NCBI GenBank assembly: GCA_017480345.1
Contig: JAFVAU010000014.1
Coordinates: 1 to 64,000, forward strand
Direction of reading: 5' to 3'
From: Bacteroidales bacterium
Lineage (GTDB): Bacteria; Bacteroidota; Bacteroidia; Bacteroidales; UBA932
DNA length: 64,000 bases
Both the position numbers and the translations under genes were made by a program. Position 1 is the stretch's first letter. Every line of letters starts with the position of its first letter. Shown here one piece after another: positions 7,529-17,461 of the stretch. A model generated the notes under the pieces. The model made no database searches, was not told where the DNA came from, and worked only from the letters and a program-made list of their open reading frames with translations.

Positions 7529-8317
7529 GTGAGAACCCGCCTGCTTATCATGGATATCATCTTCGGAGTCCTGGTGATTCCGACGATGATATTCCTTTTT
7601 CCCGTGACCCGGTGGATGCAGTGGCATCCGGATTACGTCCTGTTCTACGTCATCTGGCTGTATGGGGTGTGGATTCTGTGCCGCAAGGCCATCGGCCCGC
7701 TTTTCACGCAGAACATGCAGGGAATCGCGCTGGCGGCGGGGTCTCTTTTTCTGGTGGTGGTGGTCACCTTCCTGATGACCCTCACCCCCGTGGATTTCCC
7801 TTCAGCCCAGGACGGGCTTGGGACGCTGAAGCTGCACCAGCGGGCCATGTGGATCCTGCTGCTGGCCGTTATATCGGCCGGGGTTCCTGTGGGCGCCCTC
7901 AGAACCCGCAACCGGGAGCTCAACAGCCGGAAGGAGGAAGAGGAGGAGGAGCAGAATGCGGCCGATGCCATCAACACCCGCCGGGCCGAGGCCCTGTCGG
8001 ACCAGGACCGGGGGGATATCCGGCTCAAGACGGGCTACAGCACCGTCCATGTGCCCGTCACGGCCATCAAGTACATCGAGGGCCGGAACAACTATGCCTG
8101 CTTCCACCTGGACCACCGAAAGGACGTGGTGTCCCAGATCACCCTCAAGAGCGTGATGGAAATGCTCCCGGAAGGGAAATTCGCACGTATCCACCGTTCC
8201 TACATCGTCCCTCTCTGGAGAATAGAGAAAAGGTCGGCCACTTCCGTCAAGCTGATGGGCGTGGAGGAAAGCATCCCCGTAGGCCGTGCCTATAAAGATT
8301 CATTCAATAATGGCTAA
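7529..8317 (+). CDS. Membrane-bound LytTR-family transcriptional regulator
   Basis: A 262-residue protein with four hydrophobic segments (about 8-28, 38-58, 66-88 and 105-125), a highly acidic linker (a run of Glu near 137-142) and a C-terminal LytTR DNA-binding domain from about 165. LytTR hallmarks are visible: I-K-Y-I-E-G-x-x-N-Y, the K-S-V-M-E-M-L segment, and F-A-R-I-H-R-S-Y-I-V-P. The start is a GTG at 7529, 3 bases after the preceding stop. An ATG at 7550 is possible. The stop lies inside the following symporter gene, which suggests that the membrane part senses something connected with that transporter. Confidence 0.85.
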   Translation: MRTRLLIMDIIFGVLVIPTMIFLFPVTRWMQWHPDYVLFYVIWLYGVWILCRKAIGPLFTQNMQGIALAAGSLFLVVVVTFLMTLTPVDFPSAQDGLGTLKLHQRAMWILLLAVISAGVPVGALRTRNRELNSRKEEEEEEQNAADAINTRRAEALSDQDRGDIRLKTGYSTVHVPVTAIKYIEGRNNYACFHLDHRKDVVSQITLKSVMEMLPEGKFARIHRSYIVPLWRIEKRSATSVKLMGVEESIPVGRAYKDSFNNG

Positions 8318-9626
8318 AAACAACAAAGACTTCTATGCAACCCGGTCCACCGCCTGGTGGAAAGTGGCCATTGCCATGATCGGGTCCTGTCTGTCCGGTG
8401 TCACCTTCGTGTCGGTTCCCGGCATGGTGGGGGTGTCCGGTTTCGGTTACCTGCAGATGGTCATGGGCTTCTTCCTGGGCTATCTGGTCATCGCCTTCGT
8501 GCTCACGCCGCTGTACTTCCGCCTCAATGTGGTGTCCGTGTACGAGTATCTGGACAAGCGCTTTGGCATTTCCTCCCACAAGACGGGAGCCTGGTTCTTC
8601 TTCATTTCCAAAATTCTGGGTGCATCGGCCCGCCTGTACCTGGTCTGCGCCACGCTGCAGCTCCTGCTGTTGGGTCCCGTCGGCGTTCCCTTCTGGGCCA
8701 CGGTGGTGCTGTCCGTGCTGCTGGTGTGGCTGTATACCGTCCGGGGCGGCGTGAAGGCCGTGATAGGCATGGATATCGTGAAGGTGCTGTGTATGCTCAT
8801 TGCCGTCGGGCTCACCCTGTTTTTCGTGGGACGCGAGGTGGGCAAATTGGATACCAGCTATATGCGGGTGTTCTATTTTGACGACGTGAACCATCCCCAG
8901 TTCTTCTTCAAGCAGCTTCTGGGCGGCCTGTTCACCGTGGTGGCCTCCACCGGTCTGGACCAGGACATGATGCAGCGCACCCTGGCCTGCAAGAACGTGC
9001 GGGATTCGCAGAAGAACCTTATCGTCTCCGTGTGCCTGCAGGCGGTGGTCATCACCCTCTTCCTGCTGCTGGGCGTGGCCCTGTATCAGTATGCGGGCCT
9101 TCACAACATCCCCTTCGCCAAGGGAGACGAGCTCTTCCCGGCCGTGGCCTGGAACGGCGGCCTGCCCAAGATGGTGGGCGTCCTCTTCCTGGTGGGCCTG
9201 GTGATGGCCGGCTTCCCGGCCGGCGGAAGCGCCCTTACCTCCCTCACCACCTCCTTCACCATCGACATCCTGGGAGGCAAGGACCAGAAGCGTACCTGGA
9301 TTCACAGCGGCATGGCCGTCCTGATGGCCCTCACCATCATCGTTTTCGGCCTGCTGAACTCTACCAGCGTCATCGATGCCGTGTACCGGCTGGCCTCTTA
9401 CACCTACGGGCCGCTGCTGGGCCTGTTCACCTTCGGCCTGTGTTTCAAGTGGCAGGTGAGAGACCGCTGGGTGCCCGTGGTGGCCATCCTGGCGCCCATC
9501 CTGTGCCTGGTGCTGGACATGAATTCCGTGAAGTGGTTTGGCGGCTACCATTTCAGCTATGAGCTGCTGCTCATGAACGCCATCTTCACCATCGTGGGCC
9601 TGCTGCTCATTGTCAAGAGGAAGTAA
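8310..9626 (+). CDS. Sodium:solute symporter (SSS family)
   Basis: A 438-residue polytopic transporter with at least eleven hydrophobic segments. Family landmarks include the N-terminal T-A-W-W-K...[10 protein letters not shown] segment, YLDKRFG, a G-G-V-K-A-V-I motif, a conserved [13 protein letters not shown] (SSS signature), and [14 protein letters not shown]. Substrate cannot be read from sequence. The ATG at 8310 lies 8 bases inside the upstream LytTR gene, so the two are translationally coupled. An upstream in-frame ATG at 8286 would lengthen the overlap without adding conserved sequence. Confidence 0.92.
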   Translation: MAKNNKDFYATRSTAWWKVAIAMIGSCLSGVTFVSVPGMVGVSGFGYLQMVMGFFLGYLVIAFVLTPLYFRLNVVSVYEYLDKRFGISSHKTGAWFFFISKILGASARLYLVCATLQLLLLGPVGVPFWATVVLSVLLVWLYTVRGGVKAVIGMDIVKVLCMLIAVGLTLFFVGREVGKLDTSYMRVFYFDDVNHPQFFFKQLLGGLFTVVASTGLDQDMMQRTLACKNVRDSQKNLIVSVCLQAVVITLFLLLGVALYQYAGLHNIPFAKGDELFPAVAWNGGLPKMVGVLFLVGLVMAGFPAGGSALTSLTTSFTIDILGGKDQKRTWIHSGMAVLMALTIIVFGLLNSTSVIDAVYRLASYTYGPLLGLFTFGLCFKWQVRDRWVPVVAILAPILCLVLDMNSVKWFGGYHFSYELLLMNAIFTIVGLLLIVKRK

Positions 9627-9697
9627 TCTGCCATTTTGTCAGAAAATCCGGAGCGGAACGGAGATTGAAATATCTCCCGGCAAAGGAGACTGATAAA

Positions 9698-11863
9698 ATG
9701 AACGAAAACAACAATAGCAATTTTCTCGAGCGCTTTGCCATCAACCTCAATGAGAGGGCGGCGCAAGGTAAACTGGACCCGGTGATCGGCCGGGACGACG
9801 AAATCCGGCGTGTGCTGCAGATCCTTTCGCGGCGCACCAAGAACAACCCTATACTGGTGGGCGAGCCCGGCGTGGGCAAGACCGCCATCTCCGAAGGCAT
9901 TGCCCAGAACATCGTGAACGGGCAGGTGCCGGAGAACCTGAAATCCAAGAAAGTCTATTCCCTGGATATGGGTGCCCTTATCGCGGGCGCGAAATATCAA
10001 GGTGAATTTGAAGAGCGGCTGAAAGGCGTGGTGAAGGAAGTGGTGGACAGCGCCGGTGAAATCATCCTTTTCATCGACGAAATCCACACCCTGGTGGGCG
10101 CAGGCCGCAGCAGCGGCGCCATGGATGCCTCCAACATCCTCAAGCCGGCGCTGGCCCGCGGCGAGCTCCGTACCATCGGTTCCACCACCCTGGACGAGTA
10201 TCAGAAGTATTTTGAGGCCGACAAGGCCCTGGAGCGCCGGTTCCAGATGGTGATGGTGGACGAGCCTTCTCCTGCAGAGAGCATCGCCATCCTCCGCGGC
10301 CTGAAGGAACGCTACGAGAACCACCACAAGGTGCGCATTGAGGACGACGCCCTCATTGCCGCCGTGAACCTGAGCCACCGCTATATCACCAGCCGTTTCC
10401 TCCCGGACAAGGCCATCGACCTGGTGGACGAGGCCGCTTCCAAGCTGCGCCTGGAGATGAATTCCGTGCCGGAGCCCATCGACAACCTCAATTCGGCCAT
10501 CCGTCAGAAGGAAATTGAGCGCGAGGCCATTAAGCGCGAGGGCGTATCGGCCAAGATGGAGAAGCTGGAGGCCGAGCTGAAGGAGCTCCAGGAGAAGCGG
10601 GATGCCCTGATGAAGCGCTGGAACGAGGAAAAGGAGATTCTGGGCGGCCTGCAGACCTCCCGGCAGGAGCTGGAAGACTTGAACCTCCAGGCCAAGACGG
10701 CCGAGCGCAACGGAGACTACGCCAAGGTGGCGGAAATCCGCTACGGTAAGATGGCCCAGACACAGAAACGCATCGACGAGCTTACCGCCAAGGCCGAAGC
10801 CATCAAGGACCCCATTGTAACTGAAGCGGTTACCCCGGAAGACATTGCCGAGGTGGTGGCCAAGTGGACCGGCATCCCCGTGAAGCGGATGCTGGAAAGC
10901 GAGAAGGAGAAGCTGCTGCGGATGGAGAGCGAGCTGCACAAGCGCGTGGTAGGCCAGGACGAGGCTATCCGCGCCGTGGCCGATGCCGTGCGCCGCAACC
11001 GGGCGGGCCTGAGCAATGAGAAGCGGCCCATCGGCTCCTTCCTCTTCATGGGAACCACCGGCGTGGGCAAGACGGAGCTGGCCAAGGCGCTGGCAGAATT
11101 CCTGTTCAACGACGAGAACATGATGACGCGTATCGACATGAGCGAATACCAGGAGCGGCACACCGTTTCCCGTCTGGTGGGTGCGCCTCCGGGATACGTG
11201 GGTTATGACGAGGGCGGCCAGCTCACCGAGGCTGTTCGGCGCAAACCTTACTCCGTGGTGCTGCTGGACGAGATTGAAAAAGCCCATCCGGACGTGTTCA
11301 ACGTGCTGTTGCAGGTGCTGGACGACGGCCGGCTCACCGACAACAAGGGCCGCACCGTGGACTTCAAGAACACCATCCTCATCATGACCTCCAATGCCGG
11401 GGCCGACATCATCCAGTCCTACATGGAGAAACTGCCCGAGGCGGACGGCCTGGACGTACAGGCTATCGCCAACCGCCGGAGCCTGCTCAACGAATGCTCC
11501 GCCAAGGTGCTGGACGTGCTCAAGATGACGGTCCGTCCCGAGTTCCTGAACCGAATTGACGAGATTATCATGTTCGACCCCCTCACCAAGGCCGATATCC
11601 GTGACATCCTGCACATCCAGGAGGAGGAGCTGAGCCGCAGACTGGCCGATAACGGCATCACACTGGAGTTCACCCCCGCCTTCGAAGACCACATGGTGGA
11701 ACACGGCTACGATCCCGCCTACGGTGCCCGTCCCGTCAAACGCCTGATACAGCGGGAGCTCACGAACCTCCTGGCCCAGAAGATACTGGAAGGCAGCATC
11801 CGGAAAGACTCCGTGGTGAAGGTGGATGTGGCAGGAGGAGAGGTGAGCTTGCGCAACGTTTAG
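9698..11863 (+). CDS. clpB: ClpB disaggregase lacking the N-terminal domain
   Basis: A 721-residue Hsp100 ATPase. NBD1 begins at once after a 20-residue lead ([19 protein letters not shown]), with Walker A at 55-62 (GEPGVGKT), a first pore loop [10 protein letters not shown], and Walker B FIDEIH. A full coiled-coil M domain follows (about 315-425), which separates ClpB from ClpA/ClpC. NBD2 has Walker A at 452-459 (GTTGVGKT) and a GYVGYDEGG pore loop. ClpB is usually about 860 residues. The roughly 140-residue Clp_N repeat domain is absent, and only 71 bases separate this start from the preceding stop. Disaggregation with DnaK should be retained. A hairpin terminator follows at 11934. Confidence 0.95.
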   Translation: MNENNNSNFLERFAINLNERAAQGKLDPVIGRDDEIRRVLQILSRRTKNNPILVGEPGVGKTAISEGIAQNIVNGQVPENLKSKKVYSLDMGALIAGAKYQGEFEERLKGVVKEVVDSAGEIILFIDEIHTLVGAGRSSGAMDASNILKPALARGELRTIGSTTLDEYQKYFEADKALERRFQMVMVDEPSPAESIAILRGLKERYENHHKVRIEDDALIAAVNLSHRYITSRFLPDKAIDLVDEAASKLRLEMNSVPEPIDNLNSAIRQKEIEREAIKREGVSAKMEKLEAELKELQEKRDALMKRWNEEKEILGGLQTSRQELEDLNLQAKTAERNGDYAKVAEIRYGKMAQTQKRIDELTAKAEAIKDPIVTEAVTPEDIAEVVAKWTGIPVKRMLESEKEKLLRMESELHKRVVGQDEAIRAVADAVRRNRAGLSNEKRPIGSFLFMGTTGVGKTELAKALAEFLFNDENMMTRIDMSEYQERHTVSRLVGAPPGYVGYDEGGQLTEAVRRKPYSVVLLDEIEKAHPDVFNVLLQVLDDGRLTDNKGRTVDFKNTILIMTSNAGADIIQSYMEKLPEADGLDVQAIANRRSLLNECSAKVLDVLKMTVRPEFLNRIDEIIMFDPLTKADIRDILHIQEEELSRRLADNGITLEFTPAFEDHMVEHGYDPAYGARPVKRLIQRELTNLLAQKILEGSIRKDSVVKVDVAGGEVSLRNV

Positions 11864-11900
11864 GCGCATCATTATTTGTTGGTATTTTAAGTCCTATGAC

Positions 11901-11931
11901 TTTGATTTAAAAAAATCTGTTCATAAATTTA
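11901..11931 (+). promoter_or_regulatory. Probable promoter of the SusC/SusD locus
   Basis: TTTG at 11901-11904, 19 bases, then TAAATTTA at 11924-11931, one base off the TAnnTTTG consensus. It lies just ahead of the terminator-like hairpin at 11934, so a transcript from it would begin within or at that hairpin. Confidence 0.55.
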
Positions 11932-11933
11932 AC

Positions 11934-11977
11934 GCCCGTATAGAAGCGATATTACACGCTTTATACGGGCTTTTTTT
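11934..11977 (+). terminator. Rho-independent terminator after clpB, possible leader attenuator of susC
   Basis: GCCCGTATA at 11934-11942 pairs with TATACGGGC at 11962-11970. The stem extends through AAGCG/CGCTT with one bulged G and is followed by seven T. It terminates clpB, but it also sits between a promoter-like sequence at 11901-11931 and the susC ATG at 11998. Confidence 0.85.
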
Positions 11978-11997
11978 GTATTACTAAACTGTAAGGT

Positions 11998-14900
11998 ATG
12001 AATATTGGTGCGTTTGTAAAGGGAACGCTATTAGCATTAATTATCCCATTTTCAGCCACTTCTGTCCTTTGGGCCCAGAACCCGCCGGCCAAGCTGACGG
12101 TGCAGGGGAAGATTACCGATACCGAGGGCGAGCCTCTTCCCGGAGCCAACGTGATGGTTAAAGGCACCCGGCAGGGAATAGCGGCCGATGAGAATGGTAA
12201 TTATGTGCTCACGTTCACTCCTCCTTCCCAGGGTAAAGCTTCTGTTCTACAGTTCTCGTTTATCGGAATGCAGAGCGAAGATTACACCGTTCGCTCTTCC
12301 ACTACCCTCAATGTAAAGCTCAAGAGCGACACCGCCCTGGACGCCGTTGTCGTGAATGGTTTCTACGACCAGAAGAAAGAGACTTTCACCGGCGCCGCAA
12401 CGGTTATCAGTGGTGAAGAGTTGGTAAAAGCTTCTCCAACCAATCTGGTGGCCGGTATTGCGGCCATGACTCCGGGTATGGTAATGGTGGAAAACAACGC
12501 TCTTGGGTCTGACCCTAACGCCATCCCTTCCATCCTGATCCGTGGCGCCAATACGCTTATTACCAATGAGAGCGAGGAAGGTGTCAATAACCCGCTCATT
12601 GTTTTGGATGGTGTGGAGATAAGCATGGAGGAACTCTATGACTTGGATATCTTTGATATTGAGCGAGTAGACGTGCTCAAGGATGCATCGGCCACCATCC
12701 TGTATGGAGAAAAGGGTTCCAATGGCGTTATTGTGATTGAACGTAAGAGAATCGGCAACGAAAAGGTGAAACTGAGTTACAACTTTGTCCCCAAGTTCAG
12801 CTATCCGGACTTGAGTTCCTTCAATCTCACAAATGCGCAGCAGAAGCTGGAGTTTGAGCGTTTGGCCGGCTTGTATGAAAGTGCAGACGGCTCCCTTGAC
12901 CAGGCGTATGATTACAAGCTCCAAAATGTTCGCCGCGGTGTGAATACGGATTGGCTCAGCGCTCCTTTGCGCATACCGTTCAGTCACAATCATTCCCTTT
13001 CTCTGACATCCCGTGGAGAAAAGCTGGATTTCAGTGCCAACGCTCACTTCAATGACACTTACGGTGTCATGAAGGGAGATAACCGCCGTGGATATGGTAT
13101 TAACTTTACGATTAACTACCATCTTCGGGACAAACTTACGCTTTCCTACAAGAACAACTTCAGCCTTACGGATTCAAAGGCTTCCCCCTACGGCTCTTTC
13201 TCTGAATATGCCAAGATGAACCCTTATGAGCCCATATATGATGAAGACGGGGAATTACGGAAGTACATTCCCTTTAATCCTTTCTCGTCCTCGACGACCT
13301 TGGTGGTGAACCCCTTGTACGATGCTACGACTTCCAGTTTCTCCACCAACCGGTCCATGTCAGACAACAACTCCCTTTCCCTTCGTTATAACATTACCAA
13401 GGCTTTTTATCTTACCTCTCAGGGCAATCTGAGCCTGTCTTGGGGAAACAATGAGCGATATGTATCTCCGGCAGAAGGTCGTGAATTGATGACAACGGAA
13501 ATTACTAAGCGGGGAAGCTATACTTTTTCCTCTCATAACAACATGTCCGCGAGCGGTAAGGTTGTTCTGAATTATGGCAAATCCCTGGATTCAAAGGGCT
13601 CCATGTTCCGGGTAAGTGCCGGTGCAGATGTCAAGTACAACCGCAACCGTTCTTCCGGAGCCACAGCAGAGGGCTTTCTGAAAGACAATCTCTCAGACAT
13701 CAAATTTGCGCTGGCATATGCCAACGGACGTCCTTCGGGAACGGACAACATCAGCACCAGCGTTGGTTTCTTCGCAAACGGAAACATCAGTTTCCGAAAC
13801 CGGTATTTTGGAGACGTTTCTTACCGTTCCTCCGGATCCTCCAAGTTCGGGTCGGCCAACAGCTTTGCTCCTTTCTGGGCCGCCGGTCTGGGCTGGAATG
13901 TACACAATGAACCCTTTGCCAAGAATTGGGACTGGCTCAACAGCCTGGTTTTCCGCGTGTCCAGCGGCTATACGGGAAACGTATCCTTCTCTTATTATCA
14001 GGCCAAGACCATCTATGAGTACAAGTCTGACAACCTATATTATACCGGTATCGGGGCCCTGCCCAAGCAGATGGGCAATCCGGACCTCAAGTGGCAGCGT
14101 ACCTTGAACAACAACATCGGCCTTACGGCGGCCTTCCTGGACAACCGGATTAATCTCTCGCTGGATTATTATATCAATACCACCCACGACATGGTGATGT
14201 CCATCGACCTTCCGCCGTCTGTGGGTACCACATCCATGAGTGTCAATTTTGGCCAGCTTACCAACCAGGGCGTAGACCTTGCCATATCGGCCCAGATTAT
14301 CCGGACCACGGACTGGTTCTGGAGCACAACGCTGAATGGCGGTCATGTGATGGATCGCATTGAGCATATCGCGGAGTCCATGAAGAATACAGAGGTGGAC
14401 AATGCCGAGAGTGCCCTTAAGCCCAAGATTTTATTCCGAGAAGGTGGCTCCCAATTTGACATCTATGCCATGCGTTCCGCCGGCATCGATCCGGCTACGG
14501 GCCAGGAAATTTTTATCCGCAAGAATGGAGAATATACTTATCGTTATGATGCCAACGAGCGGGTGGCGGTGGGAAATACAAACCCCATCCTGCAAGGCTC
14601 TTGGATGAATACCATCCGCTATAAAGGTTTGTCTGTGAGTATTTCCACCAGCTATACCTTTGGAGGCGATGTCTACAATGAAACGCTTCAGCAGAAGGTA
14701 GAAAAAGTAGATCCCCAGTTCAATGTGGACGCCCGCGCTTTCACTGACCGCTGGAAACAACCCGGAGACCAGTCTCGCTATTTGGCCATCCAAAGCAAGG
14801 AGACGGCCCACTATTCAGAACGTTTCGTGGAGAAGAAGAATGAATTGTATATCTCCAATATTCAGGTAACATACGAGTTGCCCACTTCCTGGATCAGTCG

Positions 14901-15033
14901 TATTGGGCTGCGACGGCTTACCGTTGGCTTTGGCCTTTCCGATGTGGGACGAATCTCGACGGTGCGGTACGAGCGGGGAACCAGTTATCCCTATTGTCGG
15001 AGTATCAACCTTATTTTCCGTCCAACCTTTTAA
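11998..15033 (+). CDS. SusC/RagA family TonB-linked outer-membrane transporter
   Basis: A 1011-residue TonB-dependent importer. It has a signal peptide (about 1-27, SVLWAQ), a carboxypeptidase-D regulatory-like Ig domain at about 33-115 (GKITDTEGEPLPGANVMVKG), and a plug at about 120-245 with the SusC signatures DAVVVNGF, NNPLIVLDG and FDIERVDVLKDASATILYG. A 22-strand-type barrel follows, ending in the aromatic strand R-S-I-N-L-I-F-R-P-T-F. It works with the next gene, a SusD-like lid, to capture and import an oligomeric nutrient. It is first gene of a six-gene run ending at the terminator at 21841. The DUF4843 and PKD-like partners suggest a substrate other than starch. Confidence 0.95.
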   Translation: MNIGAFVKGTLLALIIPFSATSVLWAQNPPAKLTVQGKITDTEGEPLPGANVMVKGTRQGIAADENGNYVLTFTPPSQGKASVLQFSFIGMQSEDYTVRSSTTLNVKLKSDTALDAVVVNGFYDQKKETFTGAATVISGEELVKASPTNLVAGIAAMTPGMVMVENNALGSDPNAIPSILIRGANTLITNESEEGVNNPLIVLDGVEISMEELYDLDIFDIERVDVLKDASATILYGEKGSNGVIVIERKRIGNEKVKLSYNFVPKFSYPDLSSFNLTNAQQKLEFERLAGLYESADGSLDQAYDYKLQNVRRGVNTDWLSAPLRIPFSHNHSLSLTSRGEKLDFSANAHFNDTYGVMKGDNRRGYGINFTINYHLRDKLTLSYKNNFSLTDSKASPYGSFSEYAKMNPYEPIYDEDGELRKYIPFNPFSSSTTLVVNPLYDATTSSFSTNRSMSDNNSLSLRYNITKAFYLTSQGNLSLSWGNNERYVSPAEGRELMTTEITKRGSYTFSSHNNMSASGKVVLNYGKSLDSKGSMFRVSAGADVKYNRNRSSGATAEGFLKDNLSDIKFALAYANGRPSGTDNISTSVGFFANGNISFRNRYFGDVSYRSSGSSKFGSANSFAPFWAAGLGWNVHNEPFAKNWDWLNSLVFRVSSGYTGNVSFSYYQAKTIYEYKSDNLYYTGIGALPKQMGNPDLKWQRTLNNNIGLTAAFLDNRINLSLDYYINTTHDMVMSIDLPPSVGTTSMSVNFGQLTNQGVDLAISAQIIRTTDWFWSTTLNGGHVMDRIEHIAESMKNTEVDNAESALKPKILFREGGSQFDIYAMRSAGIDPATGQEIFIRKNGEYTYRYDANERVAVGNTNPILQGSWMNTIRYKGLSVSISTSYTFGGDVYNETLQQKVEKVDPQFNVDARAFTDRWKQPGDQSRYLAIQSKETAHYSERFVEKKNELYISNIQVTYELPTSWISRIGLRRLTVGFGLSDVGRISTVRYERGTSYPYCRSINLIFRPTF

Positions 15034-15045
15034 TCTTGGGCTGTC

Positions 15046-16491
15046 ATGAAAAAGATCATCACTGTTTCAATAATCGGCCTCCTGCTCACGGCTTGTAATA
15101 AATTCCTGGACGTGAATCCAAAGGGAGAAGTGTTTGATGCCGATATGTTTACGACCGCCGAGGGCTATGAAGACGCTCTTTATGGCGTATATAATGAATT
15201 GTCGGAAACCCAGTCGCTCTTTGGCGCCTATTACTGGTGGATTCCGGAAGCATGTTCCCAGAATGTGATTGCCGGAGCCTCCAGCAGCGATTATCAGTTT
15301 GGATACATCCAGTTGGGCTATTGGTATGACACGGCTCAGAAAGGCATTTGCAAAAGTTTGTGGTCGGATGGTTACAAAGCCATCAATCATGTGAACAACA
15401 TCATCCAGCATGCGGAAAATGGTGGCGTGGATGTTTTCCGGCACGGAAATCTGTATTTGGGAGAGGCGTATGCCTTGCGCGCGTTTATCCACTTTGAATT
15501 GCTGAAATTGTTCGGTGCCCCGTATTGGGCTTCGGAAGATGTGAAAAAGCAGGCTATCCCCTATGTGGAAAAGTATTCCTTCGATGTCACTCCTTTCTCC
15601 TCCTTCGATGAGGTGGTGGAAAAGATTCTGGCCGATTTTTCCAGGGCCGAAACGTTGTTAAAGGAAGATTCGGAGCTGGTCCCGGCAGAAAGGGACAATG
15701 CTGCCACCGGTTTTACATCGGCCCGAATTACCCATCTGAATCTGTATGCCGTCCAGGCATTGATGGCCCGCCTATACTGGTACCGGGGAGATATGGCCAA
15801 TGCTGCCATTTATGCGCAGAAAGTGATAGACTCCAAGAAGTTCTCTTTCCGTCCCCTGAGCGCATTCCGTCAACCGGACAACGGGACGCTGGACCTTGAC
15901 GAAACCCTGTTTGGCCTGTACGGACTCAAGTATCAGAATTGGAACGCCCAGAAATACGGCCTTACCGGAACCGTCAGCCGTGCATTCCTTTTGCCTTCAG
16001 ACTGGAAGAGCCTGTACGACCAGGATGCCACGGTAGTGACAACTGCGGATTATCGCCTCTCCGCCTGGTTCAATGACGGAGACCAGACCTTGCGGAAATT
16101 GGCCAACAGCGTTTATTACGAAGGCACCAGCAACACCTACAGCGGGCCTTCCATCCTGGGAGCGAACGTAATCCGCCTTCCGGAGCTGTATTATATCATG
16201 GCCGAGGCTTATATGGAAACCAACCCTTCCATTGCCGTGGACTATTACAACGATGTTATTGTCACCCGCGGCCGGCCGGCCATAGCGGAGTCGGCCCTTA
16301 CCCAGTCGGCCCTTTTCAAGGAACGTCGCCGCGAGTTCTACGGGGAGGGCTTCACCTGGTATGAAATGAAAAGGGGGAAGATGGATGTTGTGACTGTCCG
16401 CGGAGATGCCCTTCGGGGAGACTTGCCGGCAACGTTCATGGTCCCCATCCCGGACGAGGAGTACGCCGCCCGTGACAATATGGAAATCTAA
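15046..16491 (+). CDS. RagB/SusD family nutrient-binding lipoprotein
   Basis: A 481-residue surface lipoprotein (lipobox LLTAC, C17) that forms the lid of the SusC barrel and binds the substrate. Family features are the N-F-L-D-V-N-P-K-G-E start, TPR-like helices (AYALRAFIHFELLKLFG; AVQALMARLYWYRGDMANA), and the C-terminal RRREFYGEGFTWYEMKRG signature ending in the usual P-I-P-D-E-E segment. Its start lies 12 bases after the susC stop. The binding site is not predictable by eye. Confidence 0.95.
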   Translation: MKKIITVSIIGLLLTACNKFLDVNPKGEVFDADMFTTAEGYEDALYGVYNELSETQSLFGAYYWWIPEACSQNVIAGASSSDYQFGYIQLGYWYDTAQKGICKSLWSDGYKAINHVNNIIQHAENGGVDVFRHGNLYLGEAYALRAFIHFELLKLFGAPYWASEDVKKQAIPYVEKYSFDVTPFSSFDEVVEKILADFSRAETLLKEDSELVPAERDNAATGFTSARITHLNLYAVQALMARLYWYRGDMANAAIYAQKVIDSKKFSFRPLSAFRQPDNGTLDLDETLFGLYGLKYQNWNAQKYGLTGTVSRAFLLPSDWKSLYDQDATVVTTADYRLSAWFNDGDQTLRKLANSVYYEGTSNTYSGPSILGANVIRLPELYYIMAEAYMETNPSIAVDYYNDVIVTRGRPAIAESALTQSALFKERRREFYGEGFTWYEMKRGKMDVVTVRGDALRGDLPATFMVPIPDEEYAARDNMEI

Positions 16492-16503
16492 AGGAGGAAG
16501 CCT

Positions 16504-17454
16504 ATGAAAAAAATACTGCATATTTTGTCTGTCTCCATCGGGGTGTTGGCCCTGGTCCAGTCCTGTCGCGGGACATGGGTGATGTATGATGAAGGACAGA
16601 TGGACCACCTGTATTTCTGTGAAGGACAGCAGGTGCACACGGCGTCCTTCTCCTTGATTCCGGAAAATGAAATTGTCGTGACCACGAGTGTATTCCTGAT
16701 GGGCGTTCCGTCAGATCAGGACCGGACATATTCTCTGGAAACCATCCCGGTTCCCGCCGGAGAAACGTTTACTACCGGAGGCGTCAGTTATCCGGTGGTG
16801 GCTGCGCGGGAGAATATAGATTATTCCCTTGGAAGATTGGTCCTTCCAGCCGGAGCGGTGGAGACCACTTTGGAGATTACCTTGCACCGGACACCCGAAA
16901 TGCTGGAAGGGAACATGCTTCGGGTGGGTCTACGCATCAAAGACGACAGTGAGTTCCTGGCTGCACCTGCAGACAGTTCTCGTGCCGCGGCGATTGTTAC
17001 TCCGGAGTTTTATCTCTATGTTAACGACGGAGAGCCGTCGTGCCCTTTCTGGTGGCGGGCCAGTGGCGGCCCCTTGGGCTGGCATTGGGATTTCGGTCGT
17101 TTTTTCCCGGACAAATACCGCCGTTTTCTAGAATATTTCCATGCTACGGAGCAGACCAATCCTTCTTTCTACAACTATTGTGTGGCGGCCTACGGTTATT
17201 ATCTGGACACCCCGGACGCCTCCTATGCCAGCGACGGCGACACGGAGCGGTTGATGAATACATTTTGGAGGAAGACATACAGCTCAGCCTGGGCAAAGTA
17301 TGTGTTCATACCCCTATATAACTACTATAAAGAGTGGTATGCGCAACATCCGGATGACCCTAATGTTGAGCCGATGGGCCCTGGTACCATCAATCAGGGA
17401 AACAAATCCGGCTGGTCAGACCCGATGGACCCTACATATGGTTTCTTCAACTGA
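16504..17454 (+). CDS. DUF4843 domain lipoprotein
   Basis: A 316-residue lipoprotein (lipobox VQSC, C21) of the DUF4843 family, which in Bacteroidota typically follows SusC/SusD pairs and is thought to be an accessory surface lipoprotein. The N-terminal domain is beta-rich with a F-x-L pattern (HTASFSLIPENEIVVTTSVFLMG), consistent with an Ig-like fold. The C-terminal part is aromatic (WWRASGGPLGWHWDFGRFFPDKYRRF). An AAGGAGG Shine-Dalgarno-like sequence lies about 7 bases upstream, which is unusual for the phylum. The function is unknown. It probably assists ligand capture. Confidence 0.85.
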   Translation: MKKILHILSVSIGVLALVQSCRGTWVMYDEGQMDHLYFCEGQQVHTASFSLIPENEIVVTTSVFLMGVPSDQDRTYSLETIPVPAGETFTTGGVSYPVVAARENIDYSLGRLVLPAGAVETTLEITLHRTPEMLEGNMLRVGLRIKDDSEFLAAPADSSRAAAIVTPEFYLYVNDGEPSCPFWWRASGGPLGWHWDFGRFFPDKYRRFLEYFHATEQTNPSFYNYCVAAYGYYLDTPDASYASDGDTERLMNTFWRKTYSSAWAKYVFIPLYNYYKEWYAQHPDDPNVEPMGPGTINQGNKSGWSDPMDPTYGFFN

Positions 17455-17461
17455 TACGCGT

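Noticed and set aside
9557..11872. Long open frame (771 residues) on the minus strand opposite clpB
   Set aside because: It mirrors the codon-position bias of clpB, shows no domain, signal or start context, and the plus-strand frame is an unmistakable ClpB.
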